Shown here one piece after another: positions 38,241-49,221 of a stretch of 64,000 nt of DNA (the first letter of the stretch is position 1; every line of letters starts with the position of its first letter). The stretch covers positions 16,354,390 to 16,418,389 of the forward strand of contig JAQNBH010000002.1 in assembly GCA_028752905.1 (NCBI GenBank), written 5' to 3'. Below the pieces are notes generated by a model, which was not told where the DNA came from, did not search any database, and worked only from the letters and a program-made list of their open reading frames with translations. The position numbers were made by a program, and so were the translations under genes. The stretch is from Cladorhizidae sp. MBARI D1340-BT2. Lineage: Eukaryota > Porifera > Demospongiae > Poecilosclerida > Cladorhizidae.

Positions 38241-39085
38241 CTGTGATTAAGGCCAGGGCCTAGAGTAGGGCTGTGGCTAGGGCTAGAGTAGGGCTAGGGG
38301 CCCAGGGCTGGAGCAGGGCTAGAGTAGGGCTAGGGCCAGGGCTAGAGTAGGGCTGTGGCTAGGGCTAGAGTAGGGCTGTGGCCAGGGCTAGAGTAGGGCT
38401 GTGGCTAGGGCTAGAGTAGGGCTAGGGCCAGGGCTAGAGTAGGGCTGTGGCCAGGGCTAGAGTAGGGCTGTGGCTAGGGCTAGAGTAGGGCTAGGGCCAG
38501 GGCTAGAGTAGGGCTGTGGCCAGGGCTAGAGTAGGGCTAGGGCCAGGGCTAGAGTAGGGCTGTGGCCAGGGCTAGAGTAGGGCTGTGGCTAGGGCTAGAG
38601 TAGGGCTAGGGCCAGGGCTAGAGTAGGGCTGTGGCCAGGGCTAGAGTAGGGCTAGGGCCAGGGCTAGAGTAGGGCTGTGGCCAGGGATGGAGTAGGCTGG
38701 GGCTGGGGCTAGAGTAGGGCTGTGGCCTAGAGTAGGGCTGTGGCTAGGGCTAGAGTAGGGCTAGGGCCAGGGATGGAGTAGGCTGGGGCTGGGGCTAGAG
38801 TAGGGCTGTGGCCTAGAGTAGGGCTGTGGCTAGGGCTAGAGTAGGGCTAGGGCCAGGGATGGAGTAGGGTTAGGGCCAGGGCTGAGGCCAGGGCTGAGGC
38901 CAGGGCTAGAGTAGGGCTGTGGCTAGGGCTGGGGTAGGGCTAGAGTAGGGCTGTGGCTAGGGCTGGGGTAGGGCTGTGGCCAGGGCTGGAGTAGGGCTGC
39001 TAGGGCTGGAGTAGGGCTGAGGTCAGGGATAGGATAAGGCTGTGGCTAGGGCTAGAGGCAAGGTTGTAGTTAGGGCTAGACATAC
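38241..39085 (+). repeat. GGGCTA-type satellite with higher-order structure
   Basis: Phrases (C)TAGAGTAGGGCTGTGGC, CAGGGCTAGAGTAGGGCTAG and GGGCCAGGG alternate for about 840 bases. A 100-base block starting CAGGGATGGAGTAGGCTGGG is itself duplicated (38682-38770 and 38767-38855). Confidence 0.9.
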
Positions 39086-39323
39086 ACGCACCCAGCCCCA
39101 GTGCCAACAAAGCTCCGATGATGATCCATCATAGAGGCCACATGTCCTCACTCAGGGCTGTGTACCGATCAAGGACGGGCTTATCCAACTCACATTATCA
39201 GGCGACCAACACAATACATCACATGACCATCACATGATCCTTGCTAAGAAATCATATCACAATTACACCACACCATATGAATTACTGCCAGTACCAGATC
39301 ATCATGCAGTGGAGAGGGGGAGA
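39086..39323. other. unique spacer
   Basis: No gene or repeat is recognised between the two satellites. Confidence 0.3.
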
Positions 39324-39745
39324 TTCATCAGCTAGACGCTCTAGCCTTCATCAGCTAGATGCTCTAGCCTTCATCAGCTAGATGCTCTAGCCTTCATCAG
39401 CTAGATGCTCTAGCCTTCATCAGCTAGATGCTCTAGCCATCATCAGCTAGATGCTCTAGCCATCATCAGCTAAATGCTCTAGCCTTCACCAGCTAGATGC
39501 TCTAGCCCTCATCAGCTAGATGCTCTAGCCCTCATCAGCTAAATGCTCTAGCCTTCATCAGCTAGATGCTCCAGCTAGATGCTCTAGCCATCATCAGCTA
39601 GGCTAGATGCTCTAGCCTTCATCAGCTAGATGCTTTAGCCTTCATCAGCTAAATGCTCTAGCCTTCATCAGCTAGATGCTTTAGCCTTCATCAGCTAAAT
39701 GCTTTAGCCATCATCAGCTAAATGCTCTAGTCTTCATCTGCCAGA
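39324..39745 (-). repeat. 23-bp minisatellite, about 18 copies, same hairpin sequence inverted
   Basis: The unit on the plus strand is AGCTAGATGCTCTAGCCTTC then ATC. Its complement GATGAAGGCTAGAGCATCTA is the core of the foldback family and of the 43-bp array at 35121. The right edge continues to AGCCAAAACATCGAGG, the element's own flank. Confidence 0.9.
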
Positions 39746-40241
39746 GTATTTAGCCAAAACATCGAGGAAAATTTAAGCTATCTGTGTTTCAGTGCATATG
39801 TGCAGGATCTGGGGGTGGGGCTGGGGGTGCGGGTGTTGGGGAGAGGAATGATAAGGAAAATGTGTTAATTAATTGCACATGTACACTTATTCAATCATAG
39901 AAACAAATTTCAAAAAAAAATTTCGAGGAAACAACATGTCCTCTTGGGGGTTGATATCTCCCCCCCCCCCACCCCCACAGATAAAACCTTGATGTGAAAA
40001 AGTGCTTGAAATTTCAGAGTTAAAGTCACTTCACAATTTGCTGCATGAACAAGCAACACGTGATATTGAGATCCAATACATTGCATCACTTGAACAGATT
40101 CCATTCCTATTACGACACGATCCGAAGCAACACAACATTTTAAATTATTCAGTTCTAGAGGCTACCTCTACCTCCATCCATCTCCCCCTCCCCCCAGACA
40201 AGATGAATTACATGACAATCATACCAAATCATGTGACTCAC
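39746..40241. other. intron-like unique DNA
   Basis: No coding evidence here. It would lie in the intron downstream of the exon candidate to the right on the minus strand. Confidence 0.3.
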
Positions 40242-40474
40242 CGCCAGCCACCAGACGTTGGCATTCTTCTTGAGAAGTGGAACCACTGGATCTTTGGCGG
40301 CCTTTACTTCGGTGGAGTTTGGAATCGCGACGGTCACTGGCCCACATATCAGAACCGCGGTGCTATCTGTGTCGCTAGCAACTATACAGGAAAGGGCATT
40401 TGTATCAAGAGAACTTCCAAACATTGTCAGACCCACTGCAGAGCCGTGCAGACATGTGCTCACAAAGATGACGA
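40242..40474 (-). CDS. candidate internal exon, unknown protein
   Basis: On the minus strand a pyrimidine-rich acceptor (TTAATTCCTGCTCAG) precedes 40474 and a strong donor (GCG|GTGAGT) follows 40242. The 233-bp exon is open for 77 codons, from VIFVSTCLHGSAVGLTMFGS to LLKKNANVWWLA. It contains three Cys and an SNTDST-like polar run. I recognise no family. A 31-bp minisatellite (40498-41290) lies just inside the upstream intron and has displaced or expanded from it. The opposite strand is also open, so coding status rests on the splice signals and codon look. Confidence 0.45.
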
Positions 40475-40497
40475 CTGAGCAGGAATTAAAAGTAGAC

Positions 40498-41290
40498 CTT
40501 CATGCATCCATTAAAGTTTATCCTCTGCCTTCATGCATCCATTAAAGTTTATCCTCTGCCTTCATGCATCCATTAAAGTTTATCCTCTGCCTTCATGCAT
40601 CCATTAAAGTTTATCCTCTGCCTTCATGCATCTATTAAAGTTTATCCTCTGCCTTCATGCATCCATTAAAGTTTATCCTCTGCCTTCATGCATCCATTAA
40701 AGTTTATCCTCCTGCCTTCATGCATCCATTAAAGTTTATCCTCTGCCTTCATGCATCCATTAAAGTTTATGCTCCTGCCTTCATGCATCCATTAAAGTTT
40801 ATCCTCTGCCTTCATGCATCCATTAAAGTTTATCCTCTGCCTTCACGCATCCATTAAAGTTTATCCTCTGCCTTCATGCATCCATTAAAGTTTATCCTCT
40901 GCCTTCATGCATCCATTAAAGTTCATCCTCCTGCCTTCATGCATCCATTAAAGTTCATCCTCCTGCCTTCATGCATCCATTAAAGTTTATCCTCTGCCTT
41001 CATGCATCCATTAAAGTTTATCCTCTGCCTTCATGCATCCATTAAAGTTTATCCTCTGCCTTCACGCATCCATTAAAGTTTATCCTCTGCCTTCATGCAT
41101 CCATTAAAGTTTATCCTCTGCCTTCATGCATCCATTAAAGTTTATCCTCTGCCTTCATGCATCCATTAAAGTTTATCCTCTGCCTTCATGCATCCATTAA
41201 AGTTTATCCTCCTGCCTTCATGCATCCATTAAAGTTTATCCTCCTGCCTTCATGCATCCATTAAAGTTTATCCTCCTGCCTTCATGCATC
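40498..41290 (+). repeat. 31-bp minisatellite, about 26 copies
   Basis: The unit is CTTCATGCATCCATTAAAGT then TTATCCTCTGC. 32-base variants have CTCCTGC. The array begins only about 24 bases from the neighbouring exon's acceptor. Confidence 0.95.
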
Positions 41291-41954
41291 AATTTCTTTC
41301 TTATTTTTGGATCTAAAAGAGCATATTCAAGTTCCATTCCTGGGACCAACAACTCAATTTTGATTACTCTATGCAATTGGCTCACATATAACACACATAC
41401 ATACACATACTGAGAGAGAGATGCATGCATGCACACACCTCACACACACGTGCGCACGTTCCGCCGCCCCCCCCTCCCCTTCCCCCCAGCTTGAAACTCG
41501 TACACAACCCAGCACACAGTCTAGTCTCAGAGTTAGTGCAAGACGTGCAATTTAGTCGATGATCTCGTACATGATGCGGGTTCAGCCCCGCCCTAAGCCG
41601 AGCCTAACAATGAATTTAATTACACGACCCAGTAAAAGAAAAATATATCGAGCACATGTCAATCAATTATGCCAGAGGCCATGGCAGAGTGGCCCGGCAA
41701 AGCAGCGCCATAATGTTAGAGTGTCCCGGCAAAGCAGCGCCATAATGTGGACATGACAAGTGCATGTGTAGTGGCTGATAGGGATGGATGCCATGCAGAG
41801 GGCAGGACACAGGCTCTATCTACATAGTATTAGCCAATCAAATTGTGATGAACATACACTCACATACACACGTGTGATTAACCATAGACACCTAACGACC
41901 AGAACCTCTCTTCCTCCCTCCCTCCTCTACCAATGATAGAGGGTACAATATATA
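41291..41954. other. unassigned
   Basis: A minus-strand open piece (near 41400-41290) containing IKIELLVPGMELEYALLDPK looks exon-like but lacks a good donor. A direct repeat GTG(G/T)CCCGGCAAAGCAGCGCC occurs at 41691-41750. Otherwise nothing. Confidence 0.3.
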
Positions 41955-42475
41955 AGAGTATACTATAATATGCTACAATAGAGCGTGCTAAAATATATAA
42001 GAATATACTATAATATATGCTACAATAGAGCGTGCTACAAGAGCATACTATAATATGCTATACAATAAAGCGTGCTACAATATATACGAGCATACAATAA
42101 TATGTTACAATAGAGCGTGCTACAATATATAAGAGCATACTATAATATGCTACAATAGAGCATGCTATATACAATATATAAGAGCATACTGTAATATGCT
42201 ACAATAGAGCGTGCTATATACAATATATAAGAGCATACTGTAATATGCTACAATAGAGCATGCTATATACAATATATAAGAGCATACTGTAATATGTTAC
42301 AATAGAGCGTGCTACAATATATAAGAGCACTCTATAATAGAGCATGCTACAATATATAAGAGCATACTCTAATATGCTACAATAGAGCATGCTATATATA
42401 CAATATATAAGAGCATACTATAAATAGAGCATGCTACAATATACAAGACCACACTACAATAGAGCGTGCTACAAT
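41955..42475 (+). repeat. about 45-bp AT-rich minisatellite, about 11 copies
   Basis: The unit is made of AAGAGCATACTATAATATGC and TACAATAGAGC(G/A)TGCTAC with variable (AT)n. Copies are irregular in length. Confidence 0.85.
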
Positions 42476-42769
42476 AGATGGAGCATGCATCGACACCAGA
42501 TGCAGGCCAGTGGCCAGGATTTTCAGAAGGGGGGCTAACCGGTCCAGGGGGACGCAGGGAGGGTTGTTGTCGTTGTTCTTTTGAGGGAAGCAAGTTCCCC
42601 CCCCCCCCCTTCCATCTTTTGAAAGCCTTAGTGTGCAGCCCCAAAGACCCCTTCACATGCTTAGTATACCCTTATTACTAGTTAGTAAATGCTAGGTGGG
42701 CGTGGTCGAGACAGTGATGTCATTGCATGCTGGCACTGGTGTGCTGCATCAGCGAATCCGCTTCTCTGT

Positions 42770-43168
42770 TTGGACGATGGTAACTCCACTACGGCTAGCC
42801 CACCACTTGACTCAGAGAGAAATGATAGAGTTTTGTAAAGCTCGGCCATGCATGGACGATGGTGACTCCACTACGGCTAGACTGCCACTTGACTCAGAGA
42901 GAAATGATAGAGATTTGTAAAGCTCGGCCATGCATGGATGATGGTGACTCCACTATGGCTAGACTGCCACTTGACTCAGAAAGAACCAATAGAGTTTTGT
43001 AAAACTCGGCCATGCATGGACAATGGTGACTCCACTACGGCTAGCCCGCCACTTGACTCAGAGAGAAATGATAGAGTTTTGTAAAGCTCGGCCATGCATG
43101 GACGATGGTGACTCCACTATGGCTAGCCCGCCACTTGACTCAGAAAGAGATTTGTAAAGCTCAGCCAT
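42770..43168 (+). repeat. 82-bp minisatellite, 5 copies
   Basis: The unit starts CATGGACGATGGTGACTCCA and includes GCCACTTGACTCAGAGAGAA and GTAAAGCTCGGCCATG. Confidence 0.9.
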
Positions 43169-43451
43169 GCACCCCACATTTCCTCGAATGGTTGACAGCA
43201 GGTTCAATAGTTTCAGGCGTCCTAACAGAGCGCAGACTAAGCGAGTGCGGATACAAGTCCAAGGCGTACGCAGTCAACCCCCAATCCAGGTTACAGACAT
43301 GCACAAGCTCATTCAGCCCCGCCCAACGGCTCCTCCCAGTCATTGTAGAGCTCGAGCCACAAATGCTACCGCAAATAAATTTAAGAAATAGGAGCAAGGG
43401 GCTGAACAAAATTGGAAACAGAGTTGACTAATCTTCAGTCATCAACTAGTA

Positions 43452-43620
43452 TTTCATTAGTTTCCAGGGTCCGACAAAGGATCGCCACAATCCTGATGTT
43501 CCTGACCTTCCACCTTGGAAGTAAGCTCAGCTGCCTCTTCTTCTCCCTGCTTAAGGCAGTGAATCTCTCCATCTTTGCTGCCATTCTTTCCCAGACGTTC
43601 TCGACTTTTGACATTAAAAA
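43452..43620 (-). CDS. weak candidate terminal exon
   Basis: The minus strand from about 43612 is open with a charged sequence (KVENVWERMAAKMERFTALS, then KKRQLSLLPRWKVRNIRIV) ending EILVDD and TGA. An acceptor-like TTTTTTAATGTCAAAAG precedes it. Another frame is also open, so this is uncertain. No domain is recognised. Confidence 0.3.
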
Positions 43621-43875
43621 ATTTCTGTGCTCCAACCTGCCCCGCCCCCCTCTCTATGGGCCTGGCATGGACTGGTATAGTACAGGTAAAAAATTAACTC
43701 GACGTTCTTGTTGCGTTGGATCCCCGTATAAACGAATGGGCGAGCTGATCCTCTGCAAAATTCATTTTTAACAAAAATTTCCGGGTGTGTGGCTTCATGG
43801 CTGTGTCCTGTCCCAGAGCCGTAGCAACGGACAAGTTTCACGGATTCCAAGAGCTAATCTAATATCTGAGGTGAT

Positions 43876-44895
43876 GTAGAGAGCTACTACAGCCCTGAGC
43901 ATCAGTTAACTGTAGCGATGTCTGGATGCAGCGTTCAAGTGACAGTCGAGACTACTACAGCCCTGAGCATCAGTTAACTGTAGCGATGTCTGGATGCAGC
44001 GTTCAAGTGACAGTCGAGAGCTACTACTACAGCCCTGAGCATCAGTTAACTGTAGCGATGTCTGGATGCAGCGTTCAAGTGACAGTCGAGAGCTACTACA
44101 GCCCTGAGCATCAGTTAACTGTAGCGATGTCTGGATGCAGCGTTCAAGTGACAGTCAAGAGCTACTACAGCCCTGAGCATCAGTTAACTGTAGCAATGTC
44201 TGGATACAGCGTTCAAGTGACAGTCGAGAGCTACTACAGCCCTGAGCATCAGTTAACTGTAGCGATGTCTGGATACAGCGTTCAAGTGACAGTCGAGAGC
44301 TACTACAGCCCTGAGCATCAGTTAACTGTAGCGATGTCTGGATGCAGCGTTCAAGTGACAGTCGAGAGCTACTACAGCCCTGAGCATCAGTTAATTGTAG
44401 CGATGTCTGGATGCAGTGTTCAAGTGACAGTCGAGAGCTACTACAGCCCTGAGCATCAGTTAACTGTAGCGATGTCTGGATGCAGCGTTCAAGTGACAGT
44501 CGAGAGCTACTACAGCCCTGAGCATCAGTTAACTGTAGCGATGTCTGGATGCAGCATTCAAGTGACAGTCGAGAGCTACTACAGCCCTGAGCATCAGTTA
44601 ACTGTAGCAATGTCTGGATGCAGCGTTCAAGTGACAGTCGAGAGCTACTACAGCCCTGAGCATCAGTTAACTGTAGCGATGTCTGGATGCAGTGTTCAAG
44701 TGACAGTCGAGAACTACTACAGCCCTGAGCATCAGTTAACTGTAGCGATGTCTGGATACAGCGTTCAAGTGACAGTCGAGAGCTACTACAGCCCTGAGCA
44801 TCAGTTAACTGTAGCGATGTCTGGATACAGCGTTCAAGCGACAGTCGAGAGCTACTACAGCCCTGAGCATCAGTTAACTGTAGCGATGTCTGGAT
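43876..44895 (+). repeat. 69-bp minisatellite, about 15 copies, open in several frames
   Basis: The unit TACTACAGCCCTGAGCATCA, GTTAACTGTAGCGATGTCTG, GATGCAGCGTTCAAGTGACA, GTCGAGAGC is a multiple of three, so open frames run through it on both strands. The longest (43926-44954) gives 23-residue repeats SYYSPEHQLTVAMSGCSVQV. Differences among copies are mostly amino-acid-changing transitions, several at CpG. That argues for neutral drift, not a coding array, but the frame is uninterrupted. Confidence 0.9.
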
Positions 44896-46267
44896 TCACC
44901 ACACACATGCATGCACACTACTGCAGTAGAGCGGCCAGTGAGCTGAGTCCATAATGAAGCCACTCCAGTCAAGCTGTTCTCCATCTGTACCATTTCCAGG
45001 AGCGGGTTCAACCGAGGGCGCAGTCCGCAGACGCGATAACTGAACGTTCATTCAGCTGTGCCATTGTCGAGAGGACTCCGATAGCGAGTCCGATCGATGT
45101 TTCGGTAGCTGTTCCGATGCCTGTACAGTATGTAGCTGCTCCAATCGACCCTCAGATGCTGTGAGGGCGAGGGCTACTCCCACCAACTCTCGGAGGACTG
45201 CAGTCAAGAAAAGTCTTGCAAAAATACAACAAAACATTTTTTTTTTTTTTTAACAGGGAAAATGTTTTCAATTTTCATCCCCATTATAATTGGGGGGTGG
45301 GCGGCTGTTCCAAATAACAGAAAGGGTAAGTTTAATTTTGCTTGTACTGTGTAGTATTGTATAGTTGACTTCGGGGGCGGGCGGGCTACCACTTGGATTT
45401 GAATATTCATGAGAAAATATTTTCTCCCTCACATATTTATTGCAGGTTGAAGACACAGAGACACTCCTTGGAGATCATCATTATAAAGACTCTCCAACTA
45501 CATACATGTATGTATACTACTACGCTCGTTTCAAGCATAAATGTCGGGGCATCGTGGCGTACATGGGCTGGGAAATTCAGTGGTCGCTGCTAGTTACCTG
45601 ATTTTAAAGCGGTGTAACATCCACGCTCAATTTTTGTAGTCTACAGCGGTCCACACATAAAGTCATTCTTCTGCAGAAGATAAAGTGAGTGCAGTGTGAA
45701 TGATTTTCGCTCAGAGACCTTCTATCAGCCAGTTACGGAGATTAGTTCGGTCGAGTTAAACCACCATGAACCACAAGTATTCTTGCCCATTTGCCTGGTT
45801 TTCATGGCTACGTATAATAGACAGTTTATCCTGCCCTCAAGTTAGTTGCTAAGAGCCAGCGATGCAGCAAGCCTTTGTAGAGTATAATGAATGGACCTGG
45901 GCAAGGCATGGCTTTGCCGGAGAAAACCATCTAGTAATCACTCAGCCAAGACTAACATTCACACTACAAACAAACGTATTAGTGTAGCTTGAGAGTCTTT
46001 ATGTTGCTCTACACGTCTCCGGAGTGTGTCTCTGTGTCACTATGTTGAACCTGTCACAAAACATAAGGGAGGGGGGGGGGGCGAGGGTTATTTGCTCATG
46101 AATATTCATATCCAACTTGAAGTGTACTTACACCTCCAGGGCGCGTAAATTTGTGCGAGGAAATGCATAAGCATAAGTGACACAAAGTTACAACTTTGAA
46201 GAGAGCGGGAGAGAACCAAGTGCCCTTGCGAATCTGAGGATGTCTAGGTGCATGCAAGTCATGGAAG
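44896..46267. other. unassigned
   Basis: No gene, RNA or repeat family is recognised. The region has a poly(T) tract at 45237-45251 and a G-run near 46070. Confidence 0.3.
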
Positions 46268-46640
46268 TTAGATGTGCATGTGTGTGTGGTGTGTGATGTG
46301 CATGTGTGGTGTGTGATGTGCATGTGTGTGTGTGGTGTGTGATGTGCATGTGCATGTGTGGTGTGTGATGTGCATGAGTGTGTGTGGTGTGTGATGTGCA
46401 TGTGTGGTGTGTGATGTGCATGTGTGTGTGTGGTGAGTGATGTGCATATGTGGTGTGCATGTGTGTGTGTGGTGTGTGATGTGCATGTGTGTGTGTGGTG
46501 TGTGATGTGCATGTGTGTGTGGTGTGTGATGTGCATGGTGGTGTGGCGTGTGTGATGTGCATGAGGGTGTGGCATGTGTGATGTGCATGCGTGTCTCATT
46601 GTGTGTGCGTGTGAGATGTGTATGCATTTATCATGTGTGT
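46268..46640 (+). repeat. GTGTGTGATGTGCATG simple repeat
   Basis: Irregular TG/ATGTGCATG units of 15-23 bases. Reading the other strand gives spurious His/Thr-rich open frames. Confidence 0.9.
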
Positions 46641-46788
46641 ATGTGCATGTGATTGCGGTTATGGGTGCATGAAGGTGTGGTATGTGTGAGGGTGTGTGTT
46701 GTGTATGTGTTGCATATGCTTGTGCAATGTACGTCATGGATGTGTGCACCCCTGACGTGTGTGTATGCATGCTTGCCATCTTATCTCT

Positions 46789-48014
46789 GCTACGTGCATA
46801 CACATGAACATGTAGCTATGCACGTAGCAGTCATCAGAAGTGAGGCCTCACCCTAACTACGTGCATACATATGAACATGCAGCTATGCACGTAGCAGGCA
46901 TCAGAAGTGAGGCCTCACCCTAACTACGTGCATACATATGAACATGTAGCTATGCACGTAGCAGTCATCAGAAGTGAGGCCTGACCCTAACTACGTGCAT
47001 ACATATGAACATGTAGCTAGCTATGCACATAGCAGTCATCAGAAGTGAGGCCTGACCCTAACTACGTGCATACATATGAACATGTAGCTATGCACGTAGC
47101 AGTCATCAGAAGTGAGGCCTCACCCTAACTACGTGCATACATATGAACATGTAGCTATGCACGTAGCAGGCATCAGAAGTGAGGCCTGACCCTAACTGCG
47201 TGCATACATATGAACATGTAGCTATGCACGTAGCAGTCATCAGAAGTGAGTCCTCACCCTAACTATGTGCATACATATGAACATGTAGCTATGCACGTGG
47301 CAGTCATCAGAAACTTGTGAGGCCTCACCCTAACTATGTGCATACATATGAACATGCAGCTATGCACGTAGCAGTCATCAGAAGTGAGGCCTCACCCTAA
47401 CTACGTGCATACATATGAACATGTAGCTATGCACGTAGCAGGCATCAGAAGTGAGGCCTGACCCTAACTACGTGCATACATATGAACATGTAGCTAGCTA
47501 TGCACATAGCAGTCATCAGAAGTGAGGCCTCACCCTAACTGCGTGCATACATATGAACATGTAGCTATGCACGTAGCAGTCATCAGAAGTGAGTCCTCAC
47601 CCTAACTATGTGCATACATATGAACATGTAGCTATGCACGTGGCAGTCATCAGAAACTTGTGAGGCCTCACCCTAACTATGTGCATACATATGAACATGC
47701 AGCTATGCACGTAGCAGTCATCAGAAGTGAGGCCTCACCCTAACTATGTGCATACATATGAACATGCAGCTATGCACGTAGCAGTCATCAGAAGTGAGGC
47801 CTCACCCTAACTACGTGCATACATATGAACATGTAGCTATGCACGTAGCAGTCATCAGAAGTGAGGCCTCACCCTAACTACGTGCATACATATGAACATG
47901 TAGCTATGCACGTAGCAGTCATCAGAAGTGAGGCCTCACCCTAACTACGTGCATACATATGAACATGTAGCTATGCACGTAGCAGTCATCAGAAGTGAGG
48001 CCTCACCCTAACTA
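46789..48014 (+). repeat. 67-bp minisatellite with two built-in palindromes, about 18 copies
   Basis: Each unit has CTACGTGCATA and its exact inverse TATGCACGTAG separated by 16 bases, then a 12-bp palindrome GTGAGGCCTCAC, then CCTAA. Variants carry GTGAGGCCTGAC or AGCTAGCTATGCACATAG. A several-unit block is repeated (the AAACTTGTGAGG variant at 47310 and 47650), so amplification is segmental. Confidence 0.95.
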
Positions 48015-48198
48015 CCAATTCATGTACTTGTTCTAGCTAGGAAGGCTCCTCCCTAACAACTCAGTCCTGCGCAAGGCTAGGACACCTATAGGAACCTGTA
48101 TACAAACAGTAGGTGGGCATTTAATGGAAATTATTCCAAATAAAGAACACCACCTCTATACTGGCGTGAATGATCAGAACTTGCAACAGCACTGAGAC

Positions 48199-48400
48199 CA
48201 GAGAGAGGAGGGCATCGTCTTAGTAACGACAGTGACTGAGAGGAGGGCATCTCTAACAAAGTCTAACGACAGTGACAGAGAGGAGGGTGTCTCTAACAAA
48301 CATTTAGTTACAACAGCGAGCAGAGAGGAGGGCATCTCTTAGTAACAACAGCGAGCAGAGAGGAGAGTGTCTCTAACATAAGGTCTTAGCAACAAGACCA
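48199..48400 (+). repeat. short 45-50-bp minisatellite, 4-5 copies
   Basis: Units contain GAGAGGAGGGCATCTCT and TAACAACAGCGAGCA, with variants GTGTCTCTAACA. Confidence 0.75.
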
Positions 48401-48557
48401 TACACATTCACACAGAGAGGAGGCCATTCAAGCATTTGCAACAACAAGCATAAATGGGAACTCAACAGCATGTGCAGCGCTATATAGACGAAGTCAACGG
48501 AATACTGAAAGACCAGCTCACTCGGACACAACGACATTCAAAGCTCAAATGAGCTTG

Positions 48558-48704
48558 TCATAGCTCACCAAATGCTCCTCCGATCAGAAGCAAGAATGTT
48601 GCTAGAACGAGAGCCACCAGAGCTGTGAAGGCAAAGGCAACAGCAACAGTCACAACAGAAGTGGGATCATACATGTAAGTACAAATATACACAACACTCG
48701 CCAT
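48558..48704 (-). CDS. 48-residue single-helix membrane microprotein candidate
   Basis: ATG at 48704 and TGA at 48558 enclose MASVVYICTYMYDPTSVV followed by about 26 hydrophobic residues (TVAVAFAFTALVALVLATFL...IGGAFG). It would be a single transmembrane segment or a signal peptide. The plus strand has a GTAAGT motif in the same DNA, so it could be antisense to an Ala/Thr-rich exon instead. No homology is recognised. Confidence 0.3.
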   Translation of the reverse strand: MASVVYICTYMYDPTSVVTVAVAFAFTALVALVLATFLLLIGGAFGEL

Positions 48705-48839
48705 GATAGGTACACACCCGGGCTTGGACCCAGCTACTCCAGAAGAAGTGGCCTATTGGAAACCCTGGTTCACAGTATGCATAGAGAAACCTCTATTTAT
48801 TCTCACTACCATCGAGAAACGGCTTCAATGACTTGCTCA

Positions 48840-48905
48840 CTCGATAATCAACTTGAACTTACTCGCTTGATGTTTCGGCTGCCTTTGTCAGGAGTAATGA
48901 GACAC
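48840..48905 (-). mobile_element. short relic of the foldback family
   Basis: On the minus strand CTCATTACTCCTGACAAAGG, CAGCCGAAAC and ATCAAGCGAG keep the layout. The core is CTGACAA instead of CTGATGA and the stem is shortened to GGC-A-GCC. GTTGATTATCGAG follows. Confidence 0.5.
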
Positions 48906-48949
48906 TAAGACTTACATGAGGTTGATATATACCACTCAGTAGCTATTCA

Positions 48950-49221
48950 TCATGTGATGTAAATCACACCCACCCTGGCACAGCTGCTCATCATGTGATG
49001 TGAACCACACCCACCCTGGCACAGCTTCTCATCATGTGATGTGAACCACACCCACCCTGGCACAGCTGCTCATCATGTGATGTGAACCACACCCACCCTG
49101 GCACAGCTGCTCATCATGTGATGTGAATCACACCCACCCTGGCACAGCTGCTCGTCATGTGATGTGAACCACACCCACCCTGGCACAACTGCTCGTCACA
49201 TGACGTGAACCACTGGCACAG
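48950..49221 (+). repeat. 41-bp minisatellite, about 7 copies
   Basis: The unit is CATCATGTGATGTGAACCAC followed by ACCCACCCTGGCACAGCTGCT-type sequence. Confidence 0.9.

Noticed and set aside
41290..41436. Exon-like minus-strand piece IKIELLVPGMELEYALLDPK
   Set aside because: Looks protein-like but lacks a donor before the minisatellite and only a weak acceptor; not enough to call.
44155..44610. Minus-strand 151-codon repeat protein
   Set aside because: Complement of the 69-bp minisatellite; no evidence it is expressed.
46096..46803. 235-codon His/Thr-rich minus-strand frame
   Set aside because: Translation of the GTGTGATGTGCATG simple repeat.
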